Part shown: positions 6,532 through 7,632 of the stretch, in pieces
Numbering within the stretch: the first letter of the stretch is position 1
How the letters are laid out: each line of letters opens with the position of its first letter
NCBI GenBank assembly: GCA_026394095.1
Contig: JAPKYY010001027.1
Span: forward strand, 1-7,632
Direction: 5' to 3'
DNA: 7,632 nucleotides
DNA from: Acidobacteriota bacterium
Lineage (GTDB): Bacteria > Acidobacteriota > Terriglobia > Bryobacterales > Bryobacteraceae
The notes under the pieces: model-generated
What the model was told of the DNA's origin: nothing
The model's input: only the letters and a program-made list of their open reading frames with translations
Database searches by the model: none
Program-made: the position numbers and the translations under genes

Positions 6532-7407
6532 ATCGATCGACGTTATTTACTGGGTTTGTTGCCGCTCGCCGGCTGCGGGACGCGGGGCCAGCGGCGCATT
6601 GCCGTGATTCCGAAGGCTACCGCGCATTTGTTCTTTGTCACGGTACACGAAGGAGTAGAGCGTGCAGCGCGCGAGTTTTCGATTGAGGCGCTGTGGAATG
6701 GGCCAAGCGATGAGACCGATTCTAGCCGCCAGATCCAGATTGTGGATTCGATGGTGGCGCAAGGGGTAGACGGCATCGCGATTTCGGCGACAGACGAGCG
6801 AGCTCTTGTCGCTCCACTGATGCGGGCGAGGGCTGCGAAGATTCCGGTGGTGATCTTTGATTCGGCAGTTGCGATGGAAGACTACGTGAGCTTTATCTCG
6901 ACCGATAACTATGGCGCGGGTTGTCTGGCGGCGAGGAGGCTGGCCTTGCTGGTGGGAGGGATGGGAAGTGTCGCGATGATTCAGCAGAAGCCGGGTGGGG
7001 CATCGACTGGCCGCCGGGAGAGCGGGTTTGAAGAGACGCTGGCTAAGGAGTTTCCCGAGGTAAAGATTGTGGCGCGGCAGTTCAGCATGGGTGACAGGGC
7101 CAAGGCCCGTGCAGCGGCTGAAAACATTCTGACTGCCCAGGCGGGGCTCGCCGGGATCTTCGCCTCAAGTGAAGCGTCATCGATCGGAGCAATTCAGGCG
7201 ATTCGATCTCGAGGAGCTAAGTTGAAGCTTGTCACTTTTGACGATAGCGAGATGCACCGCGAGGCGCTAAAAGAGGGTGTAGTGAATCTGATGCTCGTTC
7301 AGGATCCGGCGCGCTTGGGCTACGAGGCAGTGAAGGCGCTGGCCGGCTTCTTGCGCGGCGAGGCGCAGCAGAAGCGGCTGGATTTGCCGGTGCGCGAGAT
7401 TGTGTAG
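6529..7407 (+). CDS. Lipoprotein sugar-binding protein (RbsB-like periplasmic binding protein)
   Basis: This predicted 292-residue protein is a sugar-type periplasmic binding protein of the RbsB/LacI-like fold, the ligand receptor of an ABC importer or a sensing partner. A very short lipoprotein signal, RRYLLGLLPLAGC, places the lipid-carrying Cys at residue 16. Fold landmarks are AVIPKATAHLFF (25-36), VHEGVERAAREF (39-50), QGVDGIAISATD (78-89), PVVIFDSAV (106-114), STDNYGAG (124-131), GRRESGFEETL (161-171), FASSEASSIGAIQAI (211-225), VTFDDS (235-240) and LVQDPARLGYEAVKAL (256-271). GTG is the first usable start because an in-frame TGA lies at 6511-6513. No permease or ATPase gene is beside it. 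Codon choice is richer in GCG, GTG and TTG than in the upstream operon, hinting at a different history. The end at LDLPVREIV seems 10-20 residues short of the usual family C-terminus, just before rRNA-like DNA. Confidence 0.83.
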   Translation: MIDRRYLLGLLPLAGCGTRGQRRIAVIPKATAHLFFVTVHEGVERAAREFSIEALWNGPSDETDSSRQIQIVDSMVAQGVDGIAISATDERALVAPLMRARAAKIPVVIFDSAVAMEDYVSFISTDNYGAGCLAARRLALLVGGMGSVAMIQQKPGGASTGRRESGFEETLAKEFPEVKIVARQFSMGDRAKARAAAENILTAQAGLAGIFASSEASSIGAIQAIRSRGAKLKLVTFDDSEMHREALKEGVVNLMLVQDPARLGYEAVKALAGFLRGEAQQKRLDLPVREIV

Positions 7408-7413
7408 GAAACC

Positions 7414-7450
7414 GTGCGTTCTTATCCAATTTGATATTTGCATCACGCAC
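7414..7450 (+). repeat. Inverted repeat after the binding-protein gene
   Basis: GTGCGT (7414-7419) is matched exactly by ACGCAC (7445-7450) across 25 nt. There is no U-tract, so it is a poor terminator candidate. It may instead be a helix of the rRNA-like segment that follows. Confidence 0.3.
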
Positions 7451-7457
7451 CAGAAAG

Positions 7458-7513
7458 TCAATTTACTTATTACTTGGAATTGAGCGGATCATACTAATCG
7501 GTCAAGAAGGCCC
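7458..7513 (+). rRNA. Fragment resembling the 3' end of 23S rRNA
   Basis: TTGAGC (7480-7485), a 6-nt gap, then TACTAATCGGTC (7492-7503) followed by AAGAAGGCC reproduces the conserved 3' terminal pattern of bacterial 23S rRNA. There TTGAGC is followed after about 7 nt by TACTAAT and the strand that pairs with the 5' end. A 6-bp inverted repeat, TCAATT (7458-7463) with AATTGA (7478-7483), precedes it where the last hairpin of 23S rRNA is expected. The body of 23S rRNA is clearly absent, since a protein gene ends at 7407. So this is a remnant, a rearranged end or an assembly junction. I recognise the pattern from memory and could not align it, and the 5' limit of the similarity is uncertain. Confidence 0.5.
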
Positions 7514-7632
7514 CCTCTTACATGCGATGCCGCCAGAGAGGCTTAGGAAAACTCCATTCTGCTAAGGTTCTCCCCGCAGAACAGGCCGCTTCGGGTGGCT
7601 TTAGGTGCACTTCAACTTCAAAAGCCGGGTTT
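7514..7632 (+). other. Non-coding tail with two adjacent hairpins; possible 23S-5S spacer
   Basis: No open reading frame with protein-like content was seen on either strand. Two small stems sit side by side: GTTCT-CCCCGC-AGAAC (7567-7582) and GCCGC-TTCGG-GTGGC (7585-7599, one G-U pair, extendable to 7583-7601). A short tandem ACTTCA ACTTCA follows at about 7609-7620. If the preceding segment is the end of 23S rRNA, this would be the spacer before 5S rRNA, which would begin just past the window. That is inference. Confidence 0.35.

Noticed and set aside
6518..6532. Four-codon mini-ORF (ATG ATG AGC GCG TGA) overlapping the GTG start as a leader peptide
   Set aside because: It is too short and has no Shine-Dalgarno; such overlaps arise easily by chance.
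7232..7461. Minus-strand reading frames across the end of the binding-protein gene
   Set aside because: They mirror the coding strand, are rich in R, A and P and show no recognisable family.
7505..7545. Stem between AAGGCCCCCTCT and AGAGAGGCTT as a rho-independent terminator
   Set aside because: Pairing needs bulges and mismatches, the loop is long, and no run of T follows.

Overview
The window looks like an accessory carbohydrate-use locus from an Acidobacteriota genome, probably of the Solibacter/Bryobacter type. This rests on recognising the families: an Oar-like TonB-dependent receptor that ends in a C-terminal Phe barrel signal, then a small HEAT-repeat protein, a Tat-type Gfo/Idh/MocA oxidoreductase, an unusual long enolase-superfamily protein and a hydroxypyruvate-isomerase-like TIM barrel. 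No species can be named from the sequence alone.

Layout, all on the + strand. Positions 1-2205 hold the distal part of the TonB receptor gene. It is cut by the window edge at its 5' end and broken internally near 1060 by a frame switch that also seems to remove about 50-65 codons. Positions 2209-2934 encode the HEAT-repeat protein, 2937-4193 the Gfo/Idh/MocA oxidoreductase, 4255-5616 the enolase-superfamily enzyme and 5618-6475 the isomerase. Gaps are 3, 2, 61 and 1 nt, so these five genes read as one transcription unit. Positions 6529-7407 encode a lipoprotein sugar-binding protein with a GTG start. It follows a 53-nt gap that holds a 7-bp inverted repeat overlapping the start codon. Its codon choice looks different from the operon, with more G-ending codons, and it appears to stop 10-20 residues short of the usual family end.

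Positions 7408-7632 hold no convincing protein gene. At 7480-7505 the DNA resembles the conserved 3' end of bacterial 23S rRNA (TTGAGC, a short gap, then TACTAATCGGTC), yet the body of a 23S gene is absent because protein-coding DNA lies immediately upstream. The remaining bases form small hairpins and could be a 23S-5S spacer. This suggests a genomic rearrangement, or an assembly join, near 7400.

Proposed joint function (inference): the receptor takes up an oligosaccharide or glycoside. A Tat-exported NAD(P)-dependent oxidoreductase acts on a sugar in the periplasm, and the enolase-superfamily enzyme and TIM-barrel isomerase process the resulting sugar acid or keto sugar in the cytoplasm. 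The substrate is not identifiable from sequence. No CRISPR array, tRNA, insertion sequence or phage gene was seen.
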